In this document: positions 16,967 through 25,776 of the stretch, piece by piece
Position numbering within the stretch: position 1 is the first letter of the stretch
How the letters are laid out: each line of letters begins with the position of its first letter
Assembly (NCBI GenBank): GCA_002481295.1
Contig: DLDU01000060.1
Coordinates: forward strand, 41,930-105,929
Length of the DNA stretch: 64,000 nucleotides
DNA from: Prevotella sp. UBA7764
GTDB lineage: Bacteria; Bacteroidota; Bacteroidia; Bacteroidales; Bacteroidaceae
Direction of reading: 5' to 3'
The notes under the pieces: generated by a model
Database searches by the model: none
Told to the model about the DNA's origin: nothing
Seen by the model: the letters and a program-made list of their open reading frames with translations, nothing else
Translations under genes and position numbers: made by a program

Positions 16967-18130
16967 TTAATATTCAAACGTTCCGAATTCTGACTTGATG
17001 GTCAGCGAGCGCTTGCCTTCTTCGATGTGTCCGATGACCTGGGCATCGATGTTGAAGCTCTTGCTCACAGCGATGACCTGATCCGCAACTTCCGGACGGA
17101 CGTAGATCTCCATGCGGTGTCCCATGTTGAAGACCTGATACATCTCTTTCCAGTCTGTGCCGGAGCAGTCGTGAATGGTCTTGAAGAGTGGGGGCACTGG
17201 GAACATGTTGTCCTTCACCACCTTGCAGTTCTCGCCTACGAAGTGCAGTACTTTGGTCTGAGCGCCACCGGTGCAGTGCACCATACCGTGAATCTCGGGG
17301 CGTAGCTCATCTAAGAGCTTCTTGATGACGGGAGCGTATGTGCGGGTAGGAGAGAGAACCATCTGACCGGCATTCACCGGCACACCTTCAATCTTGTCGG
17401 TGAGGTGGTATTTCCCGCTATACACCAGTTCGTCAGGTACGGCATGGTCATAGCTCTCGGGATATTTCTCAGCCAGATACTTTGCAAAGACATCGTGACG
17501 GGCACTTGTCAATCCGTTGCTGCCCATACCGCCATTGTACTGATGCTCATAAGTAGCCTGCCCCGTGGAACTGAGCCCCACGATGACATCGCCCGGACGG
17601 ATGTTGGCATTGTTGATGACATCCTTGCGTTTCATTCGGCACGTGACGGTAGAGTCAACGATGATGGTACGTACCAAGTCACCGACATCTGCAGTTTCAC
17701 CACCCGTGGGCCAGATGCCGATACCCATGCCGCGCAGTTCCGCAAGCAGCTCGTCAGTGCCGTTGATGATAGCACTAATGACCTCACCGGGGATCAACAT
17801 TTTGTTGCGACCAATGGTGCTTGACACGAGGATGTTGTCTACAGCACCCACACAGAGCAGATCGTCAGTGTTCATGACGATAGCGTCTTGTGCAATTCCC
17901 TTCCAAACGCTCAGATCACCTGTCTCCTTCCAATAGAGATAGGCCAAAGAAGACTTTGTGCCCGCGCCATCAGCGTGCATGATATTGCAGTATTCCGGAT
18001 CGCCGCCGAGGATGTCGGGGATGATCTTGCAGAAAGCTTGGGGGAAGATGCCTTTGTCGATGTTCTTGATAGCGTTGTGCACATCTTCCTTTGCGGCACT
18101 GACGCCTCGCATCATGTATCGATTATTCAT
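16967..18130 (-). CDS. purM: Phosphoribosylformylglycinamidine cyclo-ligase (AIR synthase)
   Basis: ATP-dependent ring closure of FGAM to aminoimidazole ribonucleotide in purine synthesis. The 387-residue protein belongs to the PurM/PurL/HypE fold: HADGAGTKSSLAYLYW near residue 54, VMNTDDLLCVGA near 85, a GGETADVGDLV segment near 141, and GDVIVGLSSTGQATYEHQ near 178. It is somewhat longer than the ~345-residue E. coli enzyme, and the N-terminal pattern is of the divergent type found in Bacteroidota. HypE and ThiL are rejected on the purM-like C-terminal half. purC lies three genes upstream in the same run. Confidence 0.9.
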   Translation of the reverse strand: MNNRYMMRGVSAAKEDVHNAIKNIDKGIFPQAFCKIIPDILGGDPEYCNIMHADGAGTKSSLAYLYWKETGDLSVWKGIAQDAIVMNTDDLLCVGAVDNILVSSTIGRNKMLIPGEVISAIINGTDELLAELRGMGIGIWPTGGETADVGDLVRTIIVDSTVTCRMKRKDVINNANIRPGDVIVGLSSTGQATYEHQYNGGMGSNGLTSARHDVFAKYLAEKYPESYDHAVPDELVYSGKYHLTDKIEGVPVNAGQMVLSPTRTYAPVIKKLLDELRPEIHGMVHCTGGAQTKVLHFVGENCKVVKDNMFPVPPLFKTIHDCSGTDWKEMYQVFNMGHRMEIYVRPEVADQVIAVSKSFNIDAQVIGHIEEGKRSLTIKSEFGTFEY

Positions 18131-18204
18131 TTTTCAATCGTGAGTCTTGAGTGATAATAATATAATAATGTGTGGTATTATAGAATCTTGAGGATGACGG
18201 TGCC

Positions 18205-18951
18205 TTATCTTTCGTCATTCCAGAACTGCCAGCTGGCGAAAGCCTGGAGCAGGAGCATCTCCAGTCCGTTTTTCACTACAGCACCACGCTCTTTGCCTTT
18301 CTTCATAAACAGCGTCTCGTCAGGATTGTAGATGAGGTCGTAGAGAAGCGTGTGGGTGTCCATGACGTCGTAGGGGAGGTTGGGACATTCGTCAGCGTGA
18401 GGGTACATGCCGCAGGGCGTGCAGTTGACGATCACGTTATACTCCTTAATCGTGTCTGCAGTGATGTGACTGTACTCAATGGTCCCCGGCTTTTCGTATC
18501 GGCTGACTTTCATCGTCTGCAATCCAAGCGACTTCAAGCCGAAGTCAATGGCTTTCGACGCACCGCCGGTACCGAGGATGAGCGCTTTCTTATGAAAATG
18601 CTCTAATAGCGGCTCGATGCTCTGTGTGAATCCGATGACATCGCTGTTGAAGCCCTTAAGAATGGTTTTCTTGTTCTTATGGGTGACTTTGATGACATTG
18701 ACTGCACCGATCTCACGAGCTTCGGGCGAGAGAGAGTCGAGATAGCTGATGACCTTCTCTTTATAGGGAATCGTGACGTTGAGTCCTCTTAGTTCAGGAT
18801 TGGAGTCAAGAATCTCGGGTAGTTCCTCGATCGTGGGGATCTCAAAGTTTTCGTACGTAGCGTCTATGTTCTCGTTTTGGAACTTCTCATTGAAATAACT
18901 GATGGAGAAGGAGTGTCCAAGAGGGTAGCCTATCAGTCCGTATTTGTCCAT
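18205..18951 (-). CDS. aroE: Shikimate dehydrogenase
   Basis: NADPH-dependent reduction of 3-dehydroshikimate to shikimate. In the 248-residue protein, IGYPLGHSFSISYFNEKF at residues 7-24 forms the substrate site with the SxS pair, NVTIPYKEKV near 58 holds the catalytic lysine, and LGTGGASKAI near 126 is the dinucleotide loop. Near the C-terminus, GLEMLLLQAFASWQFW matches the family end. The later shikimate enzyme aroC lies 38 kb away in this window. The gene is separated from purM by 74 bases and from menG by 33. Confidence 0.95.
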   Translation of the reverse strand: MDKYGLIGYPLGHSFSISYFNEKFQNENIDATYENFEIPTIEELPEILDSNPELRGLNVTIPYKEKVISYLDSLSPEAREIGAVNVIKVTHKNKKTILKGFNSDVIGFTQSIEPLLEHFHKKALILGTGGASKAIDFGLKSLGLQTMKVSRYEKPGTIEYSHITADTIKEYNVIVNCTPCGMYPHADECPNLPYDVMDTHTLLYDLIYNPDETLFMKKGKERGAVVKNGLEMLLLQAFASWQFWNDER

Positions 18952-18984
18952 TGTGCAGCTGGTGTTACTTGTTTGACGTGATGG

Positions 18985-19719
18985 TTATTTTTCGGCGAAG
19001 TACAGAGTGCATATTCCGAAGGTCAGTCGCCGGAAGGAGACCTTGGAGAAGCCGGCCTTTTGCAGGATGTCCATCATCTGTTCTCCCTGTGGGAAAGCCT
19101 CGATGGTGGCCGTGAGATAGCTGTATGCGCTCTTGTCTTTAGAGATGATGCTGCCATAGACTGGCAGGAAGGTGTGGGAATAGAGCTTGAAGCACTGCTT
19201 CATGGGGAAGTGTACGGGCTCGGTAAGCTCAGCGATGCTCAGATGCCCCCCCTTCTTCAATACCCGGCACATCTCGCGCAGTCCCTGGTCGAGATTCTGA
19301 AAGTTTCTGATGCCAAAGGCCGCTGTGACAGCATCGAAAGTGTTGTCGGGAAATGACAGATGCATGCAGTCTTCCTTTTGGAAAGAGATGATGCTTTCCA
19401 GTCCTGCCGCTTTCACTTTCTGTCGTCCTACGTTCATCATCCCTTCCGAGATGTCGGCACCGATCAACTCCTGTGGTTTGAGCATTCGGGCAGAGAGTAT
19501 GGCAAAGTCGCCTGTACCCGTTGCCACGTCAAGGACGGAACTGGGATGGAAAGGCGCAAGGGCCTTGATAGCCTTGCGTCTCCATCCTTTGTCTATATTC
19601 CATGACAGTCGGTGATTGAGGGTGTCGTAGTTGTCGGCGATGTTGTCGAACATCACCTCTACGAGTTGCCCTTTGTCACCTTTGCCATCGTAGGGCTTAA
19701 TGCGCTCTTGTTTGTACAT
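18985..19719 (-). CDS. menG: Demethylmenaquinone methyltransferase
   Basis: SAM-dependent C-methylation of demethylmenaquinone to menaquinone, the respiratory quinone of Bacteroidota. The 244-residue protein shows the UbiE/MenG signature: [20 protein letters not shown] near residue 22, the SAM motif [11 protein letters not shown] near 64-73, and [17 protein letters not shown] near 134. A ubiquinone role is unlikely because the organism type uses menaquinone (known for the phylum). The gene lies 18 bases after purC. Confidence 0.94.
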   Translation of the reverse strand: MYKQERIKPYDGKGDKGQLVEVMFDNIADNYDTLNHRLSWNIDKGWRRKAIKALAPFHPSSVLDVATGTGDFAILSARMLKPQELIGADISEGMMNVGRQKVKAAGLESIISFQKEDCMHLSFPDNTFDAVTAAFGIRNFQNLDQGLREMCRVLKKGGHLSIAELTEPVHFPMKQCFKLYSHTFLPVYGSIISKDKSAYSYLTATIEAFPQGEQMMDILQKAGFSKVSFRRLTFGICTLYFAEK

Positions 19720-19737
19720 TCCTGATGCGTTGAGCTT

Positions 19738-20688
19738 TTACTTGCGTGTTGCGAGATAGTTCTTCACATTGCGCTCGATGCGTGCAGCAATGTCGCCTTC
19801 CTCAGCAGCCTTGTCGAATTTCTCACCCGTGATGTGCTCATAGAGCTCGATGTATCTCTCCGATACACTCTCGGCATACTCGTCGGTGATCTCCGGCATG
19901 GTCTGTCCAGGCTGGTTCATGAAGTTGTGCTCGATGAGCCACTGTCTTACGAACTCCTTAGAGAGCTGGCGCTGAGGCTCGCCCTTTGCCAGACGCTCCT
20001 CGTAGCCGTCGGCATAGAAGTAGCGGCTGGAATCCGGTGTGTGGATTTCGTCGATGAGATAGAGTTTGCCGTCGCGCTTGCCAAATTCATATTTGGTGTC
20101 GACGAGGATCAGGCCATGTTTAGCGGCAATCTCCTGTCCGCGCTGGAAGAGCTTGCGTGTCCAGTCCTCGATGACAGCATAGTCCTCGGCTGAGACGATA
20201 CCCTGCTTGATGATCTCCTCGCGGGAGATGTTCATGTCGTGACCTTCGTCGGCCTTGGTGGTAGGAGTGATGATGGGCTCGGGGAAGCGCTCGTTCTCGT
20301 GCATACCTTCCGGCAATTTCACGCCACAGAGCTCACGGCATCCGTCTTTGTAAGCGCGCCAAGCAGAACCGGTGAGGATAGAACGGATGATCATCTCCAC
20401 ACGGAAGCCTTCGCATTTCAGTCCCACGGTGACCATTGGATCGGGTGTTGCCAGTTTCCAGTTAGGGCAGATGTCGGCCGTCTGGTCAAGGAACTTGGAC
20501 GCAATCTGGTTCAGCACCTGACCCTTGAAAGGAATACCTTTGGGCAAGACCACGTCGAATGCTGAGATACGGTCTGTTGCGACCATAACGATGAGGTCAT
20601 CGTTGATGTTGTAAACGTCGCGTACCTTGCCATGGTAAACGCTTTTCTGTCCTTCGAAATGGAAATCGGTATGAGTTAAAGCTTTCAT
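19738..20688 (-). CDS. purC: Phosphoribosylaminoimidazole-succinocarboxamide synthase
   Basis: ATP-dependent ligation of CAIR with aspartate to give SAICAR in purine synthesis. At 316 residues it is the long version of the enzyme (E. coli PurC has about 237 residues). Visible motifs include [26 protein letters not shown] (split: GKVRDVYN near 20, TDRISAFDV near 38), [17 protein letters not shown] near 130 and LVDTKYEFG near 198, followed by [14 protein letters not shown]. It is the second gene of the phoH run, 58 bases downstream of phoH. Confidence 0.96.
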   Translation of the reverse strand: MKALTHTDFHFEGQKSVYHGKVRDVYNINDDLIVMVATDRISAFDVVLPKGIPFKGQVLNQIASKFLDQTADICPNWKLATPDPMVTVGLKCEGFRVEMIIRSILTGSAWRAYKDGCRELCGVKLPEGMHENERFPEPIITPTTKADEGHDMNISREEIIKQGIVSAEDYAVIEDWTRKLFQRGQEIAAKHGLILVDTKYEFGKRDGKLYLIDEIHTPDSSRYFYADGYEERLAKGEPQRQLSKEFVRQWLIEHNFMNQPGQTMPEITDEYAESVSERYIELYEHITGEKFDKAAEEGDIAARIERNVKNYLATRK

Positions 20689-20746
20689 AATAGTATGAAT
20701 ATAAAAAGTGTTTTATGAAATGTCTTCTATGTGTAAGGGGGAAATA

Positions 20747-21796
20747 TCAGTTTTCGGTGAAATCACCTGTGCCGATGATGGTCAGCTCTTGCCCGTCGCC
20801 GTTGCTTTCAAGAGAGTCTCTTCTTTGTCTCTCTGCCCGTTTCCGGTGCTCTTCCTCCTGGCGTTTGTCGTAAGCCTCATAAGCGTTGACGATGCGGGTG
20901 ACGAGTTGGTGGCGGACGATGTCTTTCTTGGTGAGTTCGATGACGGAAATGCCTTCCACTCCTTTCAGTATTCTCAGCGCTTCTTTCAATCCGCTCTTGT
21001 ACTCCTTGGGCAGGTCGATCTGTGTCATATCACCCGTGATAATCATCTTGGTATTCCATCCCATGCGGGTGAGAAACATCCTGATCTGTGCCGTCGTAGT
21101 GTTTTGAGCCTCGTCGAGGATGACAACGGCGTCGCTGAGTGTGCGACCACGCATAAAGGCGAGTGGAGCGATCTGTATGATGTGCTTCTCCATCAGATCG
21201 CTGAGTCTTGTGGCGGGAAGCATATCCTGCAAGGCGTCGTAGAGCGGTTGCAGATAGGGATCGATCTTGTCTTTCATGTCACCGGGGAGGAATCCCAGCT
21301 TTTCTCCGGCTTCCACTGCTGGTCGACTGAGGATGATGCGCTTGATGGCTTTCTCTTTCAGTGCTTTCACGGCGAGTGCAATGCTCAGATAGGTCTTGCC
21401 CGTTCCGGCTGGTCCTACGGCAAAGATCATGTCGCTCTTGTTGAAAGCATCGATGAGTCGTTGCTGGTTTTCGGATCTGCTCTTGATGGGGCGCCCCGAG
21501 ATGCTGTAAACAAGTACGTCTTTTACGGCATCAGCTTTGGTCTGTCGTCCTTTGATGATGTCGAGAATGTCCTCGTCTGTGATGGAGTTGTACTTCACCA
21601 CATGCTTTCTCATCTTCTCGATGTCTTCTTCGAAACGGGCCATGTCTTCCTCGTCTCCAAGCACGCGCACGACATTATCCCGCGCAACGATACGCAACTT
21701 GGGGAAGAGAGCCTTCAGCATTTGCAGATGTGCGTTGTTGACTCCGTAAAATACGACGGGGTCGATATCCTCGAGTACGATATGTTTTTCTATCAA
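20747..21796 (-). CDS. phoH: PhoH family ATPase
   Basis: A 349-residue cytoplasmic P-loop protein of the PhoH/YbeZ family, linked to RNA metabolism and ribosome maturation through YbeY. The Walker A motif is VGPAGTGKTYLS near residue 133, Walker B is VVILDEAQNTT near 224, and MIITGDMTQIDLP near 250 completes the helicase-like core. The N-terminal 100 residues contain a KH-like region. It leads a seven-gene run and carries a -7 box 35 bases upstream. The usual partner ybeY is not next to it. Confidence 0.95.
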   Translation of the reverse strand: MIEKHIVLEDIDPVVFYGVNNAHLQMLKALFPKLRIVARDNVVRVLGDEEDMARFEEDIEKMRKHVVKYNSITDEDILDIIKGRQTKADAVKDVLVYSISGRPIKSRSENQQRLIDAFNKSDMIFAVGPAGTGKTYLSIALAVKALKEKAIKRIILSRPAVEAGEKLGFLPGDMKDKIDPYLQPLYDALQDMLPATRLSDLMEKHIIQIAPLAFMRGRTLSDAVVILDEAQNTTTAQIRMFLTRMGWNTKMIITGDMTQIDLPKEYKSGLKEALRILKGVEGISVIELTKKDIVRHQLVTRIVNAYEAYDKRQEEEHRKRAERQRRDSLESNGDGQELTIIGTGDFTEN

Positions 21797-21830
21797 TGTA
21801 TGTCTTTTAAGTACGTAATATATTACACTG

Positions 21831-21838
21831 CAAAATTA
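21831..21838 (-). promoter_or_regulatory. Putative -7 box for the phoH operon
   Basis: The minus strand reads TAATTTTG, 35 bases upstream of phoH. It is the only box found upstream of the seven-gene run. Confidence 0.5.
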
Positions 21839-21911
21839 CAATAAAATACCGAGAAAAGACAGATTAAAGGCAAAAATATGTTTTCAAGGCTCACGATTTC
21901 TTCTTGTTTGT

Positions 21912-21942
21912 TTTGATATTCTTCTGATTTGTGTTATTTTTG
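21912..21942 (+). promoter_or_regulatory. Promoter of the DUF5715-type gene
   Basis: TTTG at 21912-21915 and TATTTTTG at 21935-21942 are spaced by 19 bases, matching the Bacteroidota -33/-7 arrangement. The ATG at 21951 lies only about eight bases beyond the -7 box, so the transcript would be leaderless or nearly so. Confidence 0.65.
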
Positions 21943-21950
21943 CATGTGAA

Positions 21951-22850
21951 ATGAGAATCACGAAGAAAAGATACCTGCAAAGTTTTCTGATTGTCACGGT
22001 GGTGTTGGCCATCGTGCGTCTGCTGTTTCCTTCTGTCGCAAAAGACCGTGCGGCACAGACTGCCGTGCGGGAGAAAGAGTCGGTGGACAGTGTGGAGATG
22101 CGGTCAGATACTGCGCATGACGGGCAGACTGCTGCTGTGACAAAAGTAAGTGATGCTGACGCAGATACAGATAAAGTAGTTTTGGAAGGAACCTATCTGA
22201 GTAAGTTGGCACCATCGCCAATACCTCCTTTGCGTTATCCGGCAGGTGTCTCTCCTTTTTTCAAGTCTGACGGTTCGTTACGCCACACACCTATTTATAG
22301 TGTACCCGGCTATCAGCGTACCTTCGAGGATCAGCAAGACGTACAACTTGTGTCTGCCAGTAAGTGGGGAATCCAACCTGTGCAGAACCGTGAGGAGGCT
22401 GTCAGGCGCAAGTCCGGACTGGTGTTCGTTGGGAGCAATCCTTATGTCTATATTGACAAGCTTCATAGCAGCATTCCCTATTTGGTTCCCCGTGCGTCCA
22501 TTCTTTTACAAGATATAGGCCGCAGCTATTTCGACAGCCTGACGATGAAGGGCATTCCCTTGCATAAGATTATTGTCACCAGTGTGCTTCGGTCCAAGGA
22601 TGATGTGGAGCGTCTGCGCGGACATAATGGTAATGCCACGCAAAACAGCTGTCATCTCTATGGTACCACCTTCGATGTCTGCTACAACCGCTACAAGACC
22701 GTTGAGCCGCCCGGGGAGCAGCGACGTGCCGTGCGCAACGACACGCTGAAGTATATCCTGGCGGAAGTGCTTCGTGACATGCGCGAGGAAAAGCGCTGCT
22801 ATGTTAAGTATGAGGTCAATCAGGGATGTTTCCACATCACTGTGAGATAG
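21951..22850 (+). CDS. Exported DUF5715-type protein, M15 peptidase-like C-terminal domain
   Basis: A 299-residue protein with a hydrophobic signal anchor at residues 10-27 and an extracytoplasmic remainder. The C-terminal part carries an arrangement like zinc D,D-carboxypeptidases of the VanY/M15 fold: SCHLYGTTFD near residue 233 (SxHxxGxxxD) and, near the end, EVNQGCFHITV with a late histidine. IIVTSVLRSKDD near 203 also fits the start of that fold. A role in peptidoglycan trimming is therefore plausible but is inferred. The gene converges with nspC, and its stop codon lies inside a 13-bp hairpin. The name DUF5715 is from memory of Bacteroidota families and needs a profile search. Confidence 0.7.
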   Translation: MRITKKRYLQSFLIVTVVLAIVRLLFPSVAKDRAAQTAVREKESVDSVEMRSDTAHDGQTAAVTKVSDADADTDKVVLEGTYLSKLAPSPIPPLRYPAGVSPFFKSDGSLRHTPIYSVPGYQRTFEDQQDVQLVSASKWGIQPVQNREEAVRRKSGLVFVGSNPYVYIDKLHSSIPYLVPRASILLQDIGRSYFDSLTMKGIPLHKIIVTSVLRSKDDVERLRGHNGNATQNSCHLYGTTFDVCYNRYKTVEPPGEQRRAVRNDTLKYILAEVLRDMREEKRCYVKYEVNQGCFHITVR

Positions 22851-22861
22851 TGATGTGGAAA
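22829..22861. terminator. Hairpin between converging DUF5715-type gene and nspC
   Basis: A perfect 13-bp inverted repeat (22829-22841 and 22849-22861) with a seven-base loop overlaps the stop codon of the upstream gene. It has no long T tract, so a terminator role for both genes is likely but not certain. Confidence 0.5.
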
Positions 22862-22864
22862 GTA

Positions 22865-24046
22865 TCAATCCATTCTGTTCATATAGTCTTCGTATGAGAA
22901 TTTGCGGAGCATCTCCAGTTTACCATCAGGCCGCGCCAGCATGAGAGAGGGGTGGGAGATGCCGTTGAACATTGTCGTCTTCACTGTGGTGTAGTGGATC
23001 ATATCCTCAAAGACGATGTTCTCGCCTACCTGCAGCTCATGGTCAAACTTCCAATAGCCCATAAAGTCACCGCTAAGACAGGAATCGCCTCCGAGCCGAT
23101 AGACATGTGGGGCATTCTCTGCTGGGTAGAGACCTTCGGCATCGGTGCCAATGCTTTCTGCAAAACGCACTTGTGGCTGATATGGCATCTCCAGACAGTC
23201 GGGCATGTGGCATGTGAAGCTGACGTTGAGAATTGCTGTGCGGATGCCATGGTTCTCAACAATGTCGACCACTTGACTCACCAAAGGTCCGGTCTGCCAT
23301 AGGAAAGCACTGCCTGGCTCCAATATCAGTTTTAAGTGTGGGTGGCGTTTGTGGAAGCCATTCAGGATGTTGATCAGCAACTCTGTGTCGTAGTCTTTGC
23401 GAGTCATCAGATGTCCGCCGCCAAAGTTGATCCATTTGAGCTGTGAGAGCCATCTGTCAAACTTCTCTTCTATATGGGCGAGTGTGCGCTGAAAGGCATC
23501 GGCTCCACTCTCGCAATGACAGTGACAATGAAATCCTTCGATGTCTTTCGGTAACTCTTCCGGCAATTGGTCGGCGGTGACACCAAAGCGTGATCCCGGT
23601 GCGCAAGGGTTGTAGAGCAGGGTCTCTACCTCACTGTATTCCGGATTGACGCGTAGGCCGAGGCTGATCTCTGGGTTGGCGCTTCTGGCTTTGGCTGCGA
23701 AACCTTGATATTGGCTCAGTGAGTTGAAGATGAGATGACTGGAGTAGTGCGCGATCTCAGCGATGTTGTCATCGGTATATCCAGGACTGAATGTGTGGAC
23801 ACGACTCCCGAACTTCTCGTAGCCGAGTCTTGCTTCGTAGAGCGAACTGGCGGTTGTTGCGGGGATGTATTCCCGGAAAATAGAAAATGTCTTCCAAAGA
23901 GCGAAGGCCTTGAAAGCGAGAATAATCGTTGTGTCGGACCGTCGGGCTACATCGCTGATGAGTTCGAGATTTTTGCGCAAGCGTTGCTCTTCGAGCACGT
24001 AGGCGGGGTGATGGAGTTGGCTAAAAGTCTGCAAATCTACCTTCAT
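22865..24046 (-). CDS. nspC: Carboxynorspermidine decarboxylase
   Basis: PLP-dependent decarboxylation of carboxy(nor)spermidine, the last step of the alternative polyamine route used by many Bacteroidota and vibrios. The 393-residue protein has the alanine-racemase/ODC fold. The putative PLP lysine is in ILAFKAFALWKTF near residue 43-55, followed by RVHTFSPGYTDDNI near 80, INFGGGHLMT near 206 and LEPGSAFLW near 241. GGDSCLSGDFMG near 320 contains the conserved cysteine. The partner carboxynorspermidine dehydrogenase is not in the window. A -7 box ends only 17 bases upstream of the start codon. Confidence 0.93.
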   Translation of the reverse strand: MKVDLQTFSQLHHPAYVLEEQRLRKNLELISDVARRSDTTIILAFKAFALWKTFSIFREYIPATTASSLYEARLGYEKFGSRVHTFSPGYTDDNIAEIAHYSSHLIFNSLSQYQGFAAKARSANPEISLGLRVNPEYSEVETLLYNPCAPGSRFGVTADQLPEELPKDIEGFHCHCHCESGADAFQRTLAHIEEKFDRWLSQLKWINFGGGHLMTRKDYDTELLINILNGFHKRHPHLKLILEPGSAFLWQTGPLVSQVVDIVENHGIRTAILNVSFTCHMPDCLEMPYQPQVRFAESIGTDAEGLYPAENAPHVYRLGGDSCLSGDFMGYWKFDHELQVGENIVFEDMIHYTTVKTTMFNGISHPSLMLARPDGKLEMLRKFSYEDYMNRMD

Positions 24047-24063
24047 ATATCAATTTTTTAATG

Positions 24064-24071
24064 CAAAGATA
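24064..24071 (-). promoter_or_regulatory. Putative -7 box for nspC
   Basis: TATCTTTG on the minus strand, 17 bases upstream of the nspC start, implying a leader of about ten bases. Confidence 0.5.
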
Positions 24072-24091
24072 CGTTTTATTTTCCAATATTA

Positions 24092-24122
24092 TTGTGAGTG
24101 TGACAGAAAATTCCTACATTTG
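24092..24122 (+). promoter_or_regulatory. Promoter of prs
   Basis: TTG at 24092-24094 and TACATTTG at 24115-24122 are 20 bases apart, fitting the -33/-7 pattern. The prs start is about 50 bases downstream. Confidence 0.6.
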
Positions 24123-24174
24123 CATCATCAAAGGCAATGACCATTACACTTTTGTTATATAAACGCTAAACAAG

Positions 24175-25113
24175 ATGAGTGAAAAAAACTCTTTTTTGGT
24201 TTTCTCGGGTACAAAGACGAGATACCTTGCAGAAAAGATTTGTGCCAGCTTGGGTTGCCCATTAGGCAATTTAGTCATTACGCGCTTCTCTGATGGTGAG
24301 TTTGCAGTGAGCTACGAGGAGTCGATCCGCGGTCGTGACGTTTTCTTGGTGCAGAGCACCTTTCCGAATTCTGACAACCTTATGGAGTTGTTGTTGATGA
24401 TTGACGCTGCCAAGCGTGCATCCGCACGCCACATTATTGCAGTGATTCCTTATTTTGGTTGGGCACGTCAGGATCGCAAGGACAAGCCGCGTGTGAGCAT
24501 TGGAGCCAAGCTTGTCGCCGACTTGCTGAGTGTGGCAGGCATTGACCGTCTGATCACGATGGATCTGCACGCTGATCAGATCCAGGGCTTCTTCAATGTG
24601 CCTGTTGATCACCTCTATGCTTCCGGTGTGTTGCTTCCCTATCTGCAAAGTTTGCATCTGAAGGATCTCGTGATTGCATCTCCTGATGTAGGTGGTTCTA
24701 AGCGTGCCAACACGTTTGCCAAGTATCTGGGCTGTCCGCTGGTGCTGTGCAATAAGACAAGAGCACGTGCCAATGTGGTGGAGAGCATGCAGATCATCGG
24801 TGACGTGAAGGGCAAGAACGTAGTGCTTGTCGATGATATGGTTGACACTGCCGGTACCATTACCAAGGCTGCTGATCTGATGATGGAGCATGGCGCACTG
24901 AGTGTGCGAGCTTGTGCTTCGCATTGCGTCATGAGTGGCCCGGCCAGTGAGCGTGTCGAGAACTCTGCTCTTGAAGAGATTGTTTTCACAGACTCTATCC
25001 CTTACACACAGCGTTGTCATAAGGTGAAGCAGCTCAGCGTGGCTGATATGTTTGCCGAGACCATTCGCCGTGTGGTCAACAATGAGAGCATCTCCTCTCA
25101 GTATCTGGTATAA
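24175..25113 (+). CDS. prs: Ribose-phosphate pyrophosphokinase
   Basis: Makes PRPP from ribose 5-phosphate and ATP, feeding purine, pyrimidine, NAD, histidine and tryptophan synthesis. The 312-residue cytoplasmic protein has the class I features: FSGTKTRYLAEKI near residue 10, FSDGEFAVSYEESIRGRDV near 38, a DLHADQIQGFF motif near 127, the flexible-loop region after VIASPDVGG near 166, and the PRPP-binding loop VVLVDDMVDTAGTI near 221-234. It has its own promoter and a strong terminator, so it is monocistronic. Confidence 0.97.
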   Translation: MSEKNSFLVFSGTKTRYLAEKICASLGCPLGNLVITRFSDGEFAVSYEESIRGRDVFLVQSTFPNSDNLMELLLMIDAAKRASARHIIAVIPYFGWARQDRKDKPRVSIGAKLVADLLSVAGIDRLITMDLHADQIQGFFNVPVDHLYASGVLLPYLQSLHLKDLVIASPDVGGSKRANTFAKYLGCPLVLCNKTRARANVVESMQIIGDVKGKNVVLVDDMVDTAGTITKAADLMMEHGALSVRACASHCVMSGPASERVENSALEEIVFTDSIPYTQRCHKVKQLSVADMFAETIRRVVNNESISSQYLV

Positions 25114-25140
25114 TAGAAGACGAGCTTCGTCAAAGATCAT

Positions 25141-25175
25141 AAAAAAGCTCCTGCCAAGTTGGCGGGAGCTTTTTT
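25141..25175 (+). terminator. Intrinsic terminator of prs
   Basis: Arms 25141-25155 and 25161-25175 pair fully apart from one G-U pair, with loop AAGTT and a T tract at the end of the second arm. Confidence 0.93.
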
Positions 25176-25360
25176 ACACTTTTGTATAGGAGGCGCCTCA
25201 GAGAAGGCAGGGGATGCCATGATATGAAGCAAATAAAAAGTGCCAACTTTCTACTTGCACCATATATCCAAGTGTATATTTATGAAAATAATCTTTGACC
25301 GCTTGCAAAATGATAGAAGCCGGATAGATTCTCTCCTTGAATTCTGGTGTTTGGCTGAGT
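25176..25360. other. Intergenic stretch downstream of prs
   Basis: No gene or convincing RNA signal is seen here. It leads into the degenerate transposase remnant and may include its lost flanks. Confidence 0.5.
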
Positions 25361-25374
25361 TTTCATTTACTCAT

Positions 25375-25745
25375 TCTGCTCCTCAGCTTTAATCAGTATG
25401 GAGTAGTATTGCCTTTTCATTCCTTTCTTCAGGCATATGTATCTCAGCTTGCAGCACTGGCACTTCTATGGGTAGGACCTGAACTGTGTTCTGGCGTTGC
25501 CCTTTCCTTGTATCTGAGGCCCGACTTGCTTATCTTGAGGTGACCTGCCGGACAGCACATCGTCCACATTCTTGTCTTCCTCCGTGGTACCCAGGTTTTC
25601 TGCTCCACGCCATTCGTCTTTTCCCCAGAGGTTATTTGGGCGGCTGTAACTATCAATTCGAACGTGATGGTCAGATGGTTCTTGTAGCCGAAGAAGTCTC
25701 CGCTCTCCTCGGATTATGTTCTCTCCAGGCATTAGTGCCAGCCCC
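25375..25745 (-). pseudogene. Degenerate transposase remnant (IS1182/IS5-like)
   Basis: On the minus strand, pieces of one transposase can be joined only by changing frame. Near 25,690 one frame reads SGDFFGYKNHLT, as in DDE transposases. Around 25,560-25,600 another gives TTEEDKNVDD, followed after a shift by CPAGHLKISKSGLRYK. A further shift gives GKGNARTQFRSY, an in-frame stop, and then KCQCCKLRYICLKKGMKR near 25,430-25,480. The CPAGH and CxxCxLRxxC pattern is that of the zinc-like insert of IS1182-type transposases. Internal deletions and at least two frameshifts plus a stop show that it is dead. No terminal inverted repeats were found nearby. Family assignment is by eye. Confidence 0.6.
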
Positions 25746-25776
25746 CGACATCGTGAAGTGATCCAATGCTTCTACT

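Noticed and set aside
25337-25761. Open frames on the + strand in the region after prs
   Set aside because: They are antisense to the transposase pieces, have no homology by eye and lack ribosome sites.
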